26,886 nucleotides of DNA from Pseudomonadota bacterium. Its GTDB lineage: Bacteria; Pseudomonadota; Gammaproteobacteria; Steroidobacterales; Steroidobacteraceae. The notes beneath the pieces are model-generated. The model worked only from the letters and a program-made list of their open reading frames with translations, was not told the origin of the DNA and did not search any database. The stretch is from the NCBI GenBank assembly GCA_016713725.1, contig JADJOO010000025.1, positions 1 to 26,886 on the forward strand, read 5' to 3'. The translations under genes were made by a program, and so were the position numbers. This document shows positions 1 to 8,929 of this stretch, piece by piece. Position 1 is the first letter of the stretch. Each line of letters opens with the position of its first letter.

Positions 1-332
1 CTCCGCGCGTCTGGCAATCGCGAACTTCGTCCGCCAGGATTACTTCCGTCACGCCGGGACCAGTTCGTTGCAGGCAGGACGCGCCTCTGCAAATTAGACC
101 TGCCTCGCCGCAGGACTCTGGGAGACGCTGCGGGATCCCGCTTCCCACATCCAGAACCTGAGCGGAGCCTCGCAACCGCCGCTGGCGGACGACGACCCAA
201 GCGCATGGCAAGCTGCTCGCACTGCTCGGCGCAGCCATCGGGTCACCGGCTGATCGCCTGTGCGACCCGAGTACACCGGCAGGTAACCGGGACCGACTTG
301 ATCCGAACCGGCGTCGCCTCTGGAGGGCCATC
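1..332. other. No recognisable gene
   Basis: I see no convincing gene in this stretch. Open frames exist on both strands but none has a plausible start with a ribosome binding site or a familiar motif. It may be the 5' part of the disrupted region that follows. Confidence 0.3.
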
Positions 333-1128
333 TTGCCCCCGCGAGTGCTGGTGCCGCCTGGCGTCATCGACGACCCGATCATCATCTGGCAGTCCACACA
401 CCTGGACCATCCATCAGACCCGTCCGATCCTGAGGCCTCCGGGTGGAGCGATCTCCAGTGGCACAGCGCGAGACACCGTGACCGATTCAAGAAACCCGAC
501 ATCCTGCAGTGTCCGCGGCGAGCGCTCCGCCCCGGCCCACCAGTACTTCTGGTTCACCGAAGCTCCGCGTCTTGTCAGGGACTTCCGCCCCGCCCAAAGG
601 TGGAAACGATTGTTCGCCCTGTACTACGACCAGAACGTCGTCGCCCGCTTCGTCGCCAGTGGCTGCTCACGCTGGAGCATGCGCCTGGAGCGATCGCTGC
701 CCAATCCCGCCGGTGCGTGCTGGCCCTCGACCTCGAAAGATACCGGCCCGGCGCCCTGTGACTGCTCCATGAACCTCAATGGTGAACAGCGGGCCGCCGG
801 CCGCCTGGTCTAAGCTGAACGACCTGTTGACAACTTGACGAATGCGCCCGACGGCATGGCGGCTACGAACTACTTCGACGACCTGTTTCTCGGCCGAGCG
901 ATCACGGTGTGCCGCTACCGGTCGCCGTCGAGCGAGATCGCCACTGCCTATCTGGACGGAAAGCCGCTGCCGGTCGGCAAGAAGAAGCCCTCGAAGAAGG
1001 AGCGCGACAGCCTCTTCTGGTCCAGCAACGTAGTGAAGGACCGCCCAGCAGAGTCGTGGCATTCCGAGCATGGTGCTCGCTGGGCGCGATACGTCGGTCA
1101 GGAGCCTGTGCTGCTGAGGGATTCATGA
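333..1128 (+). pseudogene. Unidentified disrupted coding region
   Basis: Stretches that read like protein alternate between forward frames. One begins near 333 (VIDDPIIIWQSTHLDHP), a second covers about 530-660 (HQYFWFTEAPRLVRDF), and a third covers 835-1128 (NYFDDLFLGRAITVCRY then a Lys-rich stretch with GKKKPSKKERDSLFW). No single frame is open throughout, so it carries several indels or is decayed. I do not recognise the family. It lies on the same strand just ahead of the nuclease-domain region and could be the N-terminal part of the same long protein or a separate upstream gene. The boundaries are approximate, and an overlapping reverse-strand frame at 667-1071 is a weaker alternative. 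Confidence 0.25.
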
Positions 1129-1440
1129 CCGCGTGGCGCGCGAGGCGCCTGACGCGTTGATCCGTGCGGTCAGACACTCCGGGCTCGTTCTTAACCCGCA
1201 CTCCACGACGAGCTGAACTGGACCAAGCCGCGGCGAAAAGCGAAGCCGTGACCGGGATTGTGCGCGTGCTTGACCTGTTGGGCACGGGCACATCGCGAAC
1301 GCGTCGCGGGCGTGGAGGCCAGAAGGCGCAGTTGGCGAAGTTGTCGGTCTTGGACCTCTTGCTCTACGCAAGCCTCTACGCCTTCGAGGTTCTGTGCCAA
1401 GGGACTTCAGGGCAAAGGCACCCGCTTCCCCGGGCGCTGA

Positions 1441-3061
1441 TTGCCGGCTCGCCGGGATGCGCTCAATGATCTGCTCGCCTGGAAGCTCGCCGGCGCCAGC
1501 AGCTCGTCCTCAATCTGACCGACGACAGCATCGGGAGGTCGATCGTTCAGCATCTTCGACCCCCCTGTTCGAATCGGTACCGCGAATGCCCGCGAGCCCT
1601 TCGGAATCTGCGTGCATTTCACGCGTTGATGGATGCACAGATCGAGTTGAACGAGTTCACCGCCAGGTCGGCGGATGCGTTCTGCTACGACGACGGAATT
1701 CGGTTCGAGCGGCGTGGCGATCGGCTCGAGATCGTCGAGGTGAATCCGGCAGCAAGGGCTGCGTGGGAACGCGACGGGCAGAGGCTGGAGCGGCTGCATG
1801 GCTACTGGTTCCATCGTGCGATGGACACACGTCAAGCAGGTCGCCTCCGATCCGGACAAGTGGGCGATCGGTCGACCGGAGAACGCAGACGCGAAACCGG
1901 TTTGGCGGCTGCTGCGGGCGCTGCAGGCGCAGCTTCGCTTGCGTGAGGCGTACGGGGTCGATGACCACGTGAGCGCCGAGTCGCGCCAGACCGTGAATCT
2001 CTTCCAGGCGCTGCTGTCGCTCAACTTGATGTCGGTCTTCTTCCAGCAGGACTTCCTGGCAGCCTTTGCGGATCGCCGAGGCATCGGGGACTGGGTCGAC
2101 AGCGCTGCAGCGCCAGACCATGGACGGGCTGCGGGACGGTCATCAGAGCCGGTTGCCCGCTCACCTGGTCGGATCGGGACGCGAAGGTGACCAACATCAC
2201 TGGGTGGACCGTCACGGCAGCCGAACCCAAAGGCAACGCCAGAATGGCATCCGCAATCCTGGACTTCTGGACCTACGACATGGTCGCGGTGGCAGCACGT
2301 CTCCAGCGCAGCGAGCCGGGTCTTCAGCCCAACTTGTTCGAGCGACCGGTCCTGAAGTTCGGCGCGACGTTGGTTCAGTTGCCGTGGATCGTGGGCCTGC
2401 AGAACAACAGCTCAGCGGCGATCAACAACCTGAGGCGACTCGGCGCTCGTCGTGAACATGCGCGGGACGAGGCGCGACGGATTGAGGCAGGTCTTGCCCG
2501 GCTGCTCGAGACGCGTGGATTCACGACGCTGCTCAACTGGCAGCCCCCGCGCGGCGAGGACGACCCCGGCGAAGTGGACCTGATTGCCACCCTCGGCCAC
2601 CATCTGTTTGTCATCGAGGTGAAGTCGACGTTTATGCGGGGATCGCAGCGGGAGGCATGGCTGCACGCCACCACCACGCTTCGCAAGGCAGGCCATCAGC
2701 TTCGCCGCAAGATCGAAGCGGTGTCGCTGGCAATCGCCTCGGATCACGAGTTCCGCGCCTTGCTGGGCTTGACCGAGGATCGGGTTCCCACTCAATGCCA
2801 TGGCTGGATCGCCGATACGTCCATCGAGTGCGATCACCAGCGCTTCGGCAGCTTTCTGAAGGTCTCGGTCGAAGAGCTATTGATTGCGCTTCGCGATGAT
2901 CGTCACCTCTTGAACGACCCCGAAGGTCTGCTTGCCGGGAACGACCGAGTGGACCGGTCCGTGACGCCGATACGGCAGAGCCACGGACTCTGTATCCGGA
3001 CGGGTTCAGTGCCGAGCGCTTCATTGCGGTGATCGAGACGGAGGCTGTGTGGCACCACTGA
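1441..3061 (+). pseudogene. Fragmented protein with C-terminal PD-(D/E)XK nuclease-like domain
   Basis: A continuous protein can be read only by changing frame several times. The segments run about 1441-1478 (RRDALNDLLA), 1490-1800 (QQLVLNLTDDSIGRSIVQ ... DAFCYDDGIRFERRGDRL), 1805-2090 (HVKQVASDPDKWAIGRP ... LMSVFFQQDFLAAF), then 2187 onward. The last segment holds a nuclease core: a helix with LLETRGFTTLLNW, then GEVDLIATLGHHLFVIEVKST, giving the Asp and the E-x-K typical of PD-(D/E)XK enzymes. After about 2985 another shift gives a tail, YPDGFSAERFIAVIETEAV, stopping at 3061. The N-terminal two thirds are unknown to me. A large protein with a C-terminal nuclease near a mobile-element backbone suggests a defence or DNA-processing role, but that is inference only. 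It is broken by indels, real or artefactual. Confidence 0.55.
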
Positions 3062-3204
3062 CGTCGGACCAGCGGGCACGCGGGAGATCCATTGAAGTGA
3101 CTGATGAGGCAGAGTCGTATGAGGCGGCATGACGAACTGATTTCTGCGTGCTTCCGACAGAAATTCGGAGTGCCGCCTGCCGCTCCATGTGTCACCGTTC
3201 GCGC

Positions 3205-3357
3205 ATGGACACTGACCTCACCGACAATGAACTGCTAGCCGACATGATCGCGGATGTGGCACTGGACGTGCTTCAGCGTATTGGTGACGATAACGAATTG
3301 CGGTTTCAGTTTTTCCGTGCGTTTGTTGAGTTGGCGCAACGAACGGTACCCCGCTAG
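3205..3357 (+). CDS. Small acidic hypothetical protein
   Basis: A 50-residue frame starting at ATG 3205 (MDTDLTDNELLADMIAD). It is acidic and helical-looking, with an amphipathic stretch ending in QFFRAFVELAQR. An upstream in-frame start at 3148 would add 19 Cys/Arg-rich residues that look non-coding, so I prefer 3205. No ribosome binding site is obvious. It converges on the HTH gene at 3399-3659. No family is recognised. The protein-like composition supports it only weakly. Confidence 0.4.
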   Translation: MDTDLTDNELLADMIADVALDVLQRIGDDNELRFQFFRAFVELAQRTVPR

Positions 3358-3398
3358 CTCGACTTCGCCGCAGAGCCTGCAGGTCGCCATGCAGGTCG

Positions 3399-3659
3399 TC
3401 ATGCCCGCCCCTCCATCGCGTGTTCCTCGCGCTGCCGGCGTAGCGCCTGCAGCACCTCCGCCCGCTGCTCCGGGGGCGGCTGCTTGTAGTCCCGCCCCTC
3501 GCTGCGAATGACTTTACGCACCGTCGATGCGCAGACGTTGAGTTCGCGTGCCAGCGCCTGCAGCGTCGTTCGATTGCGGTGCCAGGCCAGGATCCGCGCG
3601 ATCTCCGCCTCGCCCAGTCGTCTGGGTCGTCCCATCATGCTGAATCGTTTCTGCTTCAT
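3399..3659 (-). CDS. Small helix-turn-helix DNA-binding protein
   Basis: An 86-residue protein. Residues 9-50 (MGRPRRLGEAEIARI ... LARELNVCASTVRKVI) form a helix-turn-helix like the C-terminal DNA-binding domain of Hin/resolvase-type serine recombinases, with an Arg-rich N-terminal arm and LNVCASTVRKV as turn and recognition helix. The catalytic resolvase domain is absent, so it is probably a stand-alone DNA binder or regulator. The start at 3659 is supported by GGAGG about nine bases upstream. It lies downstream of ssb on the same strand, so it may be the last gene of that backbone operon. The role is unknown. Confidence 0.65.
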   Translation of the reverse strand: MKQKRFSMMGRPRRLGEAEIARILAWHRNRTTLQALARELNVCASTVRKVIRSEGRDYKQPPPEQRAEVLQALRRQREEHAMEGRA

Positions 3660-3794
3660 TGCCGTGGCCCTCCGTTGGGATACGTTCAGCGTCCCACGGA
3701 CTCGCGCGCCGACAAGCCCGGCCCTCAGGCCACCCGCCGCCGGCCATCCGGCAAGGCGTTTTTGTGGCAGTAGTCGGCGATCACCCGGTTCAAC

Positions 3795-4248
3795 TCAGAA
3801 CGGCGGCGGGTCCGTCTCGCCCTCGTCATCGCCCATCGCCAGCGCCGGCGTCCGGCGTTCATCGGCGCGCGGGCCGAGCGCTTCGTTGCGCGCCATCGCA
3901 GCCCCCGCGTCCGCTCGACCACCGAGCAACTGCATCTCGTTGGCCACGATCTCCGTCGTGTAGCGCGTGCGTCCGTCCTTGTCTTCCCACTTGCGCGTCC
4001 GCAGCGCGCCCGCGAAGCAGACCTGCGAGCCCTTGCGCAGGTACTCCGCGGCAATCTCGGCGAGTCGGCCCGCCCGCGACGATGTTGTGCCACTCGGTCT
4101 GTTCTTTCAGCTCGCCCGTCTGCTTGTCCTTCCAGCTCTCCGACGTCGCCACGCTGACATTGGCGACCGCCGTACCGGTCGGCGTGTAGCGCACGACCGC
4201 GTCCTTCCCCGCATTGCCCAGGATGGTGACCCTGTTCACTCCACGCAT
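3795..4248 (-). CDS. ssb: Single-stranded DNA-binding protein (one frameshift)
   Basis: SSB binds single-stranded DNA as an OB-fold tetramer and recruits repair and replication proteins through its C-terminal tip. The N-terminus (MRGVNRVTILGNAGKDAVVR) and TEWHNIV are typical. After the frameshift near 4075 the other frame continues RLAEIAAEYLRKGSQV, then TRKWEDKDGRTRYTTEIVA, and ends GDDEGETDPPPF, the acidic tip with the terminal Pro-Phe. The intact product would be about 150 residues, shorter than chromosomal SSB in its linker and typical of plasmid and integrative-element copies. A GGAG lies eight bases before ATG 4248. The shift is in a GCGGGCGGGCC run, so a base-call indel is likely. Mobile-element SSBs usually protect transfer-strand DNA. 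Confidence 0.9.
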
Positions 4249-4337
4249 TGCTTTTCTCCACGTTCGTTGCAGTTACCGGCGCAGATGTTGGTTTGCGCTG
4301 CGCCCGGCTCGTTGCGGTACGTTGCCTGACCGCGCGT

Positions 4338-4925
4338 TCAATCTAACCCGCCGCCGCTTCCCGACAAGCACGCGCGCTCGGGCGAAAACCCACGTGCGTG
4401 CAGCCATCGCGCGAGCTCCGGACTGAGCCGCGCTGGCGAGCCACTCACCCGCAAGCTCCGCGCCGACAAGCCAAGCGGCACTCCGCGCACGCCGTTGCGC
4501 GCGTAGTACGTCGCGCGGGTCATGCAATAGGCTGGATACCCGTTACGCAGGTTGCTCACGCTCACCACCAGCCCGTGGCCTTCGATCCACGCATGCTCGA
4601 ATTCGTGGCCACTCGCAGGCTCGGTGAGTGTTCCTCGCATCAGGCGCCACCGCCGCGCGGTACCGCGATCGTGCTCGTCCAGATCGAGCAGCCACGCCGG
4701 GGGCACGTACAGGCAGTCCCCCGCCGCATCGGTCATCACGTATGCGCGCGCCAGGCGCAGCCACGGCCCGTTGGCCTGCAGCACGTCCACCGCGAGCGTC
4801 ATCGCCGCCCTCAGTGACTGCAGCCGAGGCTCGTCCGGCTCCGCGTACAACACGTACTCAAACGGCTCCCCGCCGATCTGCCCGCGCGAGGACATCGTCA
4901 CGTCGATTGCTCCGCCGCACGCCAT
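4338..4925 (-). CDS. Conserved-looking hypothetical protein
   Basis: An uninterrupted frame of about 195 residues, which is notable where most neighbours are frameshifted. It contains GEPFEYVLYAEPDEPRLQSL, CLYVPPAWLLDLDEHDRG, then EFEHAWIEGHGLVVSVSN and RNGYPAYCMTRATYYARNG. There is no signal peptide or clear membrane segment, so it is probably cytoplasmic. The start is uncertain: GTG 4958, ATG 4925 and ATG 4895 are in frame, and I chose 4925 as the first ATG. It sits between the WGR-like gene and ssb on the same strand, as expected for an accessory gene of an integrative element. I do not recognise a family, and no function can be assigned. Confidence 0.55.
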   Translation of the reverse strand: MACGGAIDVTMSSRGQIGGEPFEYVLYAEPDEPRLQSLRAAMTLAVDVLQANGPWLRLARAYVMTDAAGDCLYVPPAWLLDLDEHDRGTARRWRLMRGTLTEPASGHEFEHAWIEGHGLVVSVSNLRNGYPAYCMTRATYYARNGVRGVPLGLSARSLRVSGSPARLSPELARWLHARGFSPERACLSGSGGGLD

Positions 4926-5049
4926 CGTGCCGCCCGAAATCCCTCTGCCGAACCCCACGCGAAGACCATGCAGTCATCCCAAGCGAGCCGGCCAGACGCC
5001 TGCATCGCGTCGGCTCGCGCCCACGCACGGCCCGCGGTCGTGCGTCGTC

Positions 5050-5442
5050 TTAGAAGCTAATTACGGTGCGGCCCGAGCGGTTCACGGGAATCGCGACCGC
5101 CGCCTTGTGGGCACTCGCGATGGCGTGCGGCCTGCGCGGCTTCGGCGCGCCTTTGGGCGGCAGCGCGTGGCCGTTCGCCGCAGCCGTTGGCGCAGTCACC
5201 CGCTTCTGCACGTAGCCGCGGCCCTCCTTCTCACGGACGATCTCGGCCCGCAGCGCGTCGGCCGTCACGCGCGCCACTGGCGCTGTCGTCTTGCGCCCCT
5301 CGCGCAGCATTGCGCCGATGCGCCCTAGGCCGGAACCCGACGTGAAAGAGCGCGCCTTCGGCTTCAGCCACACCCGGTACGCCTTGCGATGGCTGCCCTC
5401 GGTGTTGACCAGCACCACCTCATCGATTCTTTGCGCACTCAT
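5050..5442 (-). CDS. Small WGR-like domain protein
   Basis: A 130-residue protein starting MSAQRIDEVVLVNTEGS at ATG 5442, preceded by a GAGAG purine tract. Residues 18-80 (KAYRVWLKP ... GRIGAMLREGRKTTAPVA ... EIVREKEGRGYV) resemble a WGR domain, the nucleic-acid-associated fold named for its Trp-Gly-Arg motif. Here the Trp is replaced (GLGRIG), so the assignment is tentative. The tail is Pro/Ala/Lys-rich and basic, ending NRSGRTVISF. It heads the minus-strand backbone genes with ssb downstream and is probably a DNA-associated accessory protein of the mobile element. Confidence 0.6.
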   Translation of the reverse strand: MSAQRIDEVVLVNTEGSHRKAYRVWLKPKARSFTSGSGLGRIGAMLREGRKTTAPVARVTADALRAEIVREKEGRGYVQKRVTAPTAAANGHALPPKGAPKPRRPHAIASAHKAAVAIPVNRSGRTVISF

Positions 5443-5723
5443 GGTCGTCTCTCGCTGCTCCGTGATACGGCCAATGTATTGCCAACTGCGAGCCTGACAA
5501 TCGTTCAGCCCTACAGCGCGAACTGCGGGTGCTCTGCGCTGCGTGCTGAGCGCATTGGTACGCTGGCCACTGCGGCGCGCGCTTGTCCTGCTTCCGGTGC
5601 GGCCTCGTTCGCTCGAGCCATGCAATCACGAGCGATCGTGTGCGCGACGCCGCTCCAACGGGTGTCAGCAGTCGCTCCCTGCCATCGGTACGGACACACT
5701 GCGGCTCTGTGGACCGCCGCTTG

Positions 5724-5918
5724 CTATAGCCACGGCCACGCCGGTGACACGAGCGCGGCCCGCAGCAGTCTGCGCGGCGTCATGCGTCCGCTGACTTCGC
5801 TGATGTTCTCGACACGGTGTGCCGCGCCGAGCGCGATTGACACACTGACCAGCAGCGCCCAGATGACCGTGCCCGCGCCCACGGTCATCGCGCGATTGAA
5901 CGTCTGCTGTCGGCTCAC
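5724..5918 (-). CDS. Putative small membrane protein
   Basis: A 64-residue frame from GTG 5918 with one clear hydrophobic segment (TVGAGTVIWALLVSVSIALG, about residues 12-31) after a short polar N-terminus. No strong ribosome binding site is visible. Its start lies only 20 bases outside the left transposon-like end at 5938, so its original promoter would have been displaced by the insertion if that end is real. No family is recognised. The gap from 5443 to 5723 contains only weak overlapping frames, one of which (5511-5699, minus) might be another small gene. Confidence 0.35.
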   Translation of the reverse strand: MSRQQTFNRAMTVGAGTVIWALLVSVSIALGAAHRVENISEVSGRMTPRRLLRAALVSPAWPWL

Positions 5919-5937
5919 CGCCGTTGCGACCGCTCCG

Positions 5938-6031
5938 TGCTCTTTGACAATTAAACCTGTCGGATCCGGATCACCAAGTTCCTGATCCTATTAGGTCGGG
6001 CGCAGGCGGTTGCTGACAATAAAAGCTGTCG
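5938..6031 (+). repeat. Left transposon-like end: two inward-ordered 18-bp repeats
   Basis: Two copies of an 18-bp unit lie at 5945-5962 (TGACAATTAAACCTGTCG) and 6014-6031 (TGACAATAAAAGCTGTCG), 69 bp apart. Starting at TGC 5938, the first unit with its flank matches the reverse complement of 22939-22963 at about 21 of 25 positions, so together they look like terminal inverted repeats. Multiple spaced transposase-binding units of this design are known for TnsB/TniA and IS21 IstA elements; the unit resembles those of Tn7-like ends. There is no transposase gene in the window and no matching 5-bp target duplication (CTCCG against TCGTC). Confidence 0.6.
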
Positions 6032-6052
6032 AACTTGCACACGCCTGTCGCG

Positions 6053-6122
6053 GAACGTCCGTTTGTCTAAGCCGCCTAGGACTCCAATCGGCGGCCGGTA
6101 CCGGCCGCTAGAAGCGGACGTT
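6053..6122. repeat. Palindromic intergenic element, copy A
   Basis: Outer arms GAACGTCCG (6053-6061) and AAGCGGACGTT (6112-6122) are inverted repeats, and the element contains a perfect 18-bp palindrome, GCGGCCGGTACCGGCCGC, at 6091-6108. A related element is at 22689-22774. It lies beyond the 3' end of the last gene of the lipid operon and may act as a terminator or be a small repeat family. The stretch 6123-6307 carries a reverse-strand tail (HYTWERTPIWDWLSKNLR, stop at 6124) that I cannot attach to a gene. Confidence 0.5.
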
Positions 6123-6307
6123 GCTAAAGAAGGGCATTCGTCCTGAAGAACCAGGACATTTCAACCGGACCGGCTGTGTCCACGGAGATTTCGATTCTAG
6201 GTCCAGCGCGCAAGTTCTTCGAAAGCCAATCCCATATCGGCGTTCGCTCCCAAGTGTAGTGGTCGCGCCGCTGCCTGCACGCACCCAAACGGACGCCTGC
6301 GGCATTT

Positions 6308-8053
6308 TCAGGGCGCATTCGGCGGCATGTACCGGCGCGCGGCACCGCGGTCACCCCGGCGCACGCAGTCCGGATCCGGCGTACCCCAAACGAGGTACCA
6401 TCGCTGCCGGTTCGCCCGCCCGAGGTCGATCGCCTCTGCTTGCGAGAAGCAGGCGTCGCGCGTGCGCTTCTCGACCAGCACCGCGCGCCCCCGGCGATCC
6501 GCCAGCCAGGCCGCGGCGTCGGCGGCTTCGGCCTCGCGCTCGCGCCAGCGGGCATGGCCGAAGTTGTAGCTGGGCCTGCGCAATTCGAGCAAGTACTGCT
6601 CCTTCGCGCTCGCGAGCCCCAGCTCGGGGAACCCGGCACTCGCCTGCTCGAGCCGCTCCATGAGCGCCCGGCCGGACCGAACGCTGTCGATCCGCGGATA
6701 GACGACGAAACCGATTGTGACGAACACCGCGACCAGCACGCCGCCGTACGCGAGCCAGCCGTCCCTGGGACGCAGCAGAGGCCAGCGCCACGCTGCCCAG
6801 CACCGCGGCGATCGCGAGCGGCAGCACCGGCTGGAGGCCGAAATCACGAACGATGCGCGGCCGCCTTTCCATCCACGGCGAAATAGACAGCCGCCAGCGC
6901 CACGCACGCGACCATCACCGCGCCCAGGCCAAAGGCCAGGCGCCGAGTCCCCCTCGCGCGCAGCAGGTCCGGCAGCCACGGTGCTGCGGCCATCGCCAAT
7001 GCCGGCACCGCCGGCAGGACGTACAGCCCGCGCTTGCCCGTGCTGAACGTGAAGAACACCACCACGATCACTACCCACGCGAGCAGCAACGTCGTGAAGG
7101 TGTCGCGCTCCCGCAGCGCCGAACGCCAGCGTGGCCAGAGCCATGGCACGAGCGCCGTCAGCGGCAACCAGAACAGCGGGATGATGTTGACGAAGTAATA
7201 CCAGAGCGGCTCGTGGTGGTGCCACGCGTCGGCGTAGCGCGTCACCGTCTGCTGGAACAGGATCTCGTTGCGGTAGGCCAGCAGGTCGCCGCCGGCCGAC
7301 GTGGCGACCATCATCGGGACGAACCACAGGCTGATCGCGACCAGCATCGCCACCACGCCTGCCAGCGACAGGCGCCCGACCCCGGGCACGGGCGCCGGCC
7401 AGCCGCGGCGCACAAGAACGACGAACGGAACCAGCACCAGCAGCGGCAGGAATCCCACGCCCTTCGTGATCACGCCCGGGCCCGCGACGGCCCACCCGGC
7501 GATGAACCAGCCGGGCGCCGGCCCAACACCGCGTGCCGCAGCAGTCCGTACAGGCTGAGCGTGGTCAGGAAACAGAGCACACCGTCGATCTGCGCCTGAC
7601 GCATCTGCCACGTGAACTGGAACGTGAGCAGCAGCACGAACGCGCCGCACAGCGCGACCTCGCGCCCGCGCGCCCGGCGCAGCAGGTCGTAGACGAGCAG
7701 CGTAGCGCCGATGCCCGCGAGCAGCGACGGCAACAGGAAGCCGATGCGCATCGAGCCCGTGACGGCGATGGCCGACGCCAGCGTCCAGAAAAAGAACGGC
7801 GGCTTGTCGGCGTACAGGTCGCCGCCGACGCGCGGGATCAGCCAGTCGCCGCTGCGCAGCTGTCCTGCGCTACGAGCGCGAAGCGCGGCTCGTCGGCGGG
7901 CCACGGGTCCCGCAGGCCGAGGCCAGTGGCCATCAGCAGCAGGGCGAACCCGACGAGGAAACAGACGTCGAGCAGTGTATCGCGCGACGACGTCCGGCCC
8001 GGCCGCAGCAGCCGCTCGAACACCGTCGGGGCAGCGTCACCCACGCGCGTCAC
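6308..8053 (-). CDS. GT39/ArnT-like membrane glycosyltransferase A (frameshifted)
   Basis: An integral inner-membrane enzyme of the dolichyl/undecaprenyl-phosphate-sugar-dependent PMT/ArnT class, moving a sugar from a polyprenyl phosphate to an envelope acceptor. The rebuilt protein is about 580 residues, near ArnT length. After the first membrane helix comes the family signature: DPWPADEPRFALVAQD, a one-base deletion near 7870, then LRSGDWLIPRVGGDLYADKP and FFFW. A string of hydrophobic segments and a periplasmic C-terminal domain (YLLELRRPSYNFGHARW) follow. Further shifts lie near 7530, 6860 and 6780. It starts with GTG 8053 directly abutting the GT2 stop, so it is coupled to the gene that probably makes its polyprenyl-linked donor. 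It is the last gene of the operon. Confidence 0.8.
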
Positions 8054-8815
8054 TCAGGCGTCCTCGTCGATGCGAACGCGCGGCGATGCGCGCCGGATCA
8101 ACCACATCACCCCGAACAGGTCGACGATGCCGACCCACAGCCGGTTGTGCAGGCCATACTTCGACTTGCCGCGCGTGCGTTCGCGGTGGTTGACCGCCAC
8201 CGACATCACCTCGCAGCCCTCGCGCTGATACAGCGCCGGCATGAAACGGTGCATGTGGTTGAAGCGCGGCATGTCCATGAACACGTCTCGATCGAAGACC
8301 TTGATGCCGCAGCCGGTGTCCGGCGTACCGTCGTTCAGCATCCAGCCGCGCACCCCGTTCGCGACGCGCGACGACAGCCGCCGCAGCCATGTATCGCGGC
8401 GCGTCGTACGATTGCCCATGACCAGCCGCAAACGCGGGGATGCAGCCGCGCGGGCGGCGTCGAGCAGGTTCGGAATGTCGCCCGGATCGTTCTGGCCGTC
8501 GCCGTCGAGCGTGGCGATCCACGGCGCGCGCGCTGCGCGCACTCCCGTGGCCACGGCGGCGCTCTGGCCGGAACGCACCGAGTGGTGGACCAGCCGGATC
8601 TCGGGCATGCCGTCGCGGCGTGCCGCGCGTACCGCTTCCGCGGTACCGTCGGTGCTGCCGTCATCCACGAAGATCGTCTCGTAGCGGAATCGGCCTTCGA
8701 TTGCGGCGTGGATCTCGCGGGCAAGCGGCAGGACGTTGTCCCGCTCGTTGCACACTGGGATGACGACCGAAACGTCGAGACCCGACGGGCCAATTCGGTG
8801 ATTTTGGGTCGTCAT
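8054..8815 (-). CDS. Family 2 glycosyltransferase, polyprenyl-phosphate sugar synthase type
   Basis: An intact protein of about 253 residues. The N-terminal GT-A fold shows VSVVIPVCNERDNVLPLARE, DDGSTDGT and the metal-binding DGDGQNDPGD, then RGKSKYG near the C-terminus, as in dolichol-phosphate-mannose synthase/ArnC-like enzymes. Unlike many bacterial relatives it lacks two C-terminal membrane helices, so it is probably peripheral to the inner membrane. It likely makes an undecaprenyl-phosphate sugar for the GT39 enzymes flanking it. I chose ATG 8815, since the upstream in-frame start at 8836 is TTG. The start overlaps the stop of the small frame at 8812-8913 (ATGA). The next gene starts at the base after its stop. 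Confidence 0.88.
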   Translation of the reverse strand: MTTQNHRIGPSGLDVSVVIPVCNERDNVLPLAREIHAAIEGRFRYETIFVDDGSTDGTAEAVRAARRDGMPEIRLVHHSVRSGQSAAVATGVRAARAPWIATLDGDGQNDPGDIPNLLDAARAAASPRLRLVMGNRTTRRDTWLRRLSSRVANGVRGWMLNDGTPDTGCGIKVFDRDVFMDMPRFNHMHRFMPALYQREGCEVMSVAVNHRERTRGKSKYGLHNRLWVGIVDLFGVMWLIRRASPRVRIDEDA

Positions 8816-8913
8816 TTTCGGGTGCAGAATCCGCAATTAGCTGGCTGTGCGCTCCGCAGCCTAAGCCCGTTGACGGCTGATGAAGCACGATGCGCCCAGG
8901 TCGTGGCCGACAT
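8812..8913 (-). CDS. Possible 33-residue coupling ORF
   Basis: A short frame MSATTWAHRASSAVNGLRLR... from ATG 8913, with GGAGG three bases upstream, ending in a TGA that overlaps the ATG of the GT2 gene. It fills the 115-bp gap between the acyltransferase stop and the GT2 start. The sequence is not protein-like in an obvious way. It may be a translated leader that couples GT2 translation, or a remnant. It is supported only by its signals. Confidence 0.3.
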   Translation of the reverse strand: MSATTWAHRASSAVNGLRLRSAQPANCGFCTRK

Positions 8914-8929
8914 GATCCTCCGCGGTGAG

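Noticed and set aside
3725..3796. Short frame LNRVIADYCHKNALPDG directly after the ssb stop
   Set aside because: Only 22 residues with a TTG start and no ribosome binding site; not supported as a gene.
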